Source: RGIG1959 sp045651865
GTDB taxonomy: Bacteria > Bacillota > Clostridia > Oscillospirales > Acutalibacteraceae
Direction: 5' to 3'
Length of the DNA stretch: 21,713 bases
Assembly (NCBI GenBank): GCA_045651865.1
Contig: JAZRTC010000083.1
Coordinates: forward strand, 1-21,713
This document shows positions 21,151-21,713 of this stretch, piece after piece. A program made the position numbers and the translations under genes. Numbering within the stretch: the stretch's first letter is position 1; every line of letters begins with the position of its first letter. The notes under the pieces are model-generated. The model made no database searches. It had not been told where the DNA came from and saw nothing but the letters and a program-made list of their open reading frames with translations.

Positions 21151-21713
21151 ACAGCTCCGCCGCCTTTCGTATTATCAGAGATGCATGCGGTGTTGTGCGC
21201 GGCGGCAAAAACGCCGCATGTGCAAAGCCGCCGTGTCTGAGTACCCGCACGATATCCTCCCGCGCCGCCAGCTCCCGCGTACACGACGCGTGCACCGACG
21301 CGATCACAGGCACACCGCTGTACACGCTTTGCGCGACCGCTTGCCATTCCGCCGCATCACCGATCTCGTCGGCAAACACGGCATCAGGCGCCAATGTCCG
21401 CACCGCCTGCAAAATCCCGACTGCCTTGGGACAGCCGATCAGCACATCACACGCGGTCAGATCCCCGTGTGACAACTCATGCCGCTCGTCAACAAGTGCA
21501 ATGCGGTAGCGCGCAGACAATGTCTGCGCCAGATCCCGAAGCATGGTCGTTTTGCCGCAGGCAGGCGCGCCGCAAAGCAACATTCCGCACAATCCGCTGT
21601 CCGTTTCGATATACGGCAACAAGCGGTCTGCGCATCCCGTAACTACACGCGGCACACGGATACACAGCGAGGTGATATCGCGATAGGTGCTGACCGCATC
21701 GCCGTTAAGCACC
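20969..21713 (-). CDS. spoIIIAA: Stage III sporulation protein AA, ATPase (5' end beyond window)
   Basis: Secretion-type ATPase thought to power the SpoIIIA channel from the mother cell cytoplasm. The N-terminal part lies outside the window. Visible are RDITSLCIRVPRVVTGCADR, Walker A GAPACGKTT preceded by CGMLLC, VDERHEL (Asp/Glu box), the GCPKAVGILQAVRTLAPD stretch and a Walker B-like DAVFADEIGD. GVPVIASVHA follows. The family normally ends shortly after this region, yet the frame continues through spoIIIAB's start and stops only at 20969. The last 60 or so residues (GDRSGGGASPDGSTTPVAG...) are low-complexity and look like an out-of-frame reading of spoIIIAB. The function is certain; the C-terminal limit is as the sequence gives it. 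Confidence 0.9.
   Translation of the reverse strand, partial: VLNGDAVSTYRDITSLCIRVPRVVTGCADRLLPYIETDSGLCGMLLCGAPACGKTTMLRDLAQTLSARYRIALVDERHELSHGDLTACDVLIGCPKAVGILQAVRTLAPDAVFADEIGDAAEWQAVAQSVYSGVPVIASVHASCTRELAAREDIVRVLRHGGFAHAAFLPPRTTPHASLIIRKAAELFEDTGCHIDHTGVCGDRSGGGASPDGSTTPVAGLGAVAFSPAHGASLHRPSDAGDVRRIG

Overview
The window reads as chromosomal DNA of a Gram-positive, spore-forming-type Clostridia bacterium, most likely of the Ruminococcaceae/Oscillospiraceae. The evidence is a spoIIIA operon joined to asp23-nusB-xseA-xseB-ispA-dxs-tlyA-nadK-argR-recN, many strong GGAGG-type ribosome binding sites, and a cohesin gene next to a dockerin gene. The taxon is an inference. No 16S or other diagnostic marker is present. 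No tRNA, rRNA, IS element, prophage or CRISPR array was found.

Layout. (1) 1-245, minus strand: the N-terminal part of a branched-chain amino acid aminotransferase (ilvE), divergent from metG across a promoter-containing gap. (2) 496-3224, plus strand: metG and tatD, overlapping or abutting, closed by a strong bidirectional terminator at 3232-3265. (3) 3268-6412, minus strand: an accessory two-gene unit. The upstream gene encodes a secreted NAGPA-type phosphodiester glycosidase with a C-terminal type I dockerin. The downstream gene encodes a secreted, single-cohesin protein with a five-copy 15-residue repeat stalk and a C-terminal membrane anchor. A good sigma-A promoter and an operator-like inverted repeat lie upstream. 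(4) 6594-17292, minus strand: a long housekeeping run in transcription order asp23, nusB, a TsaD-like paralogue, xseA, xseB, ispA, a DUF212/PAP2-like membrane protein, dxs, tlyA, nadK, argR and recN, ending in a terminator. Most junctions are 4-base overlaps or gaps under 35 bases. (5) 17370-21713, minus strand: spoIIIAH back to a 5'-truncated spoIIIAA, the complete spoIIIA order AA-AB-AC-AD-AE-AF-AG-AH.

How the genes fit together. The spoIIIA genes encode the forespore-mother cell channel used during engulfment. The asp23-recN run mixes cell-envelope stress, transcription antitermination, exonuclease VII, isoprenoid synthesis (dxs, ispA and perhaps the DUF212 phosphatase-like protein), rRNA methylation, NADP synthesis, arginine regulation and recombination repair. 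In many Bacilli and Clostridia recN is followed by spoIVB and spo0A. Here it is followed by a terminator and the cohesin/dockerin pair.

The most interesting accessory signal is that pair: a minimal, self-contained cell-surface docking module in which one gene supplies the anchored receptor and its neighbour supplies the docked enzyme. Other points worth a second look are a 50-60 residue acidic tail on Dxs, a lost zinc-ligand cysteine in MetRS, a changed aspartate-motif neighbour in IspA, and a spoIIIAA reading frame running 182 bases into spoIIIAB, whose only usable start is TTG.
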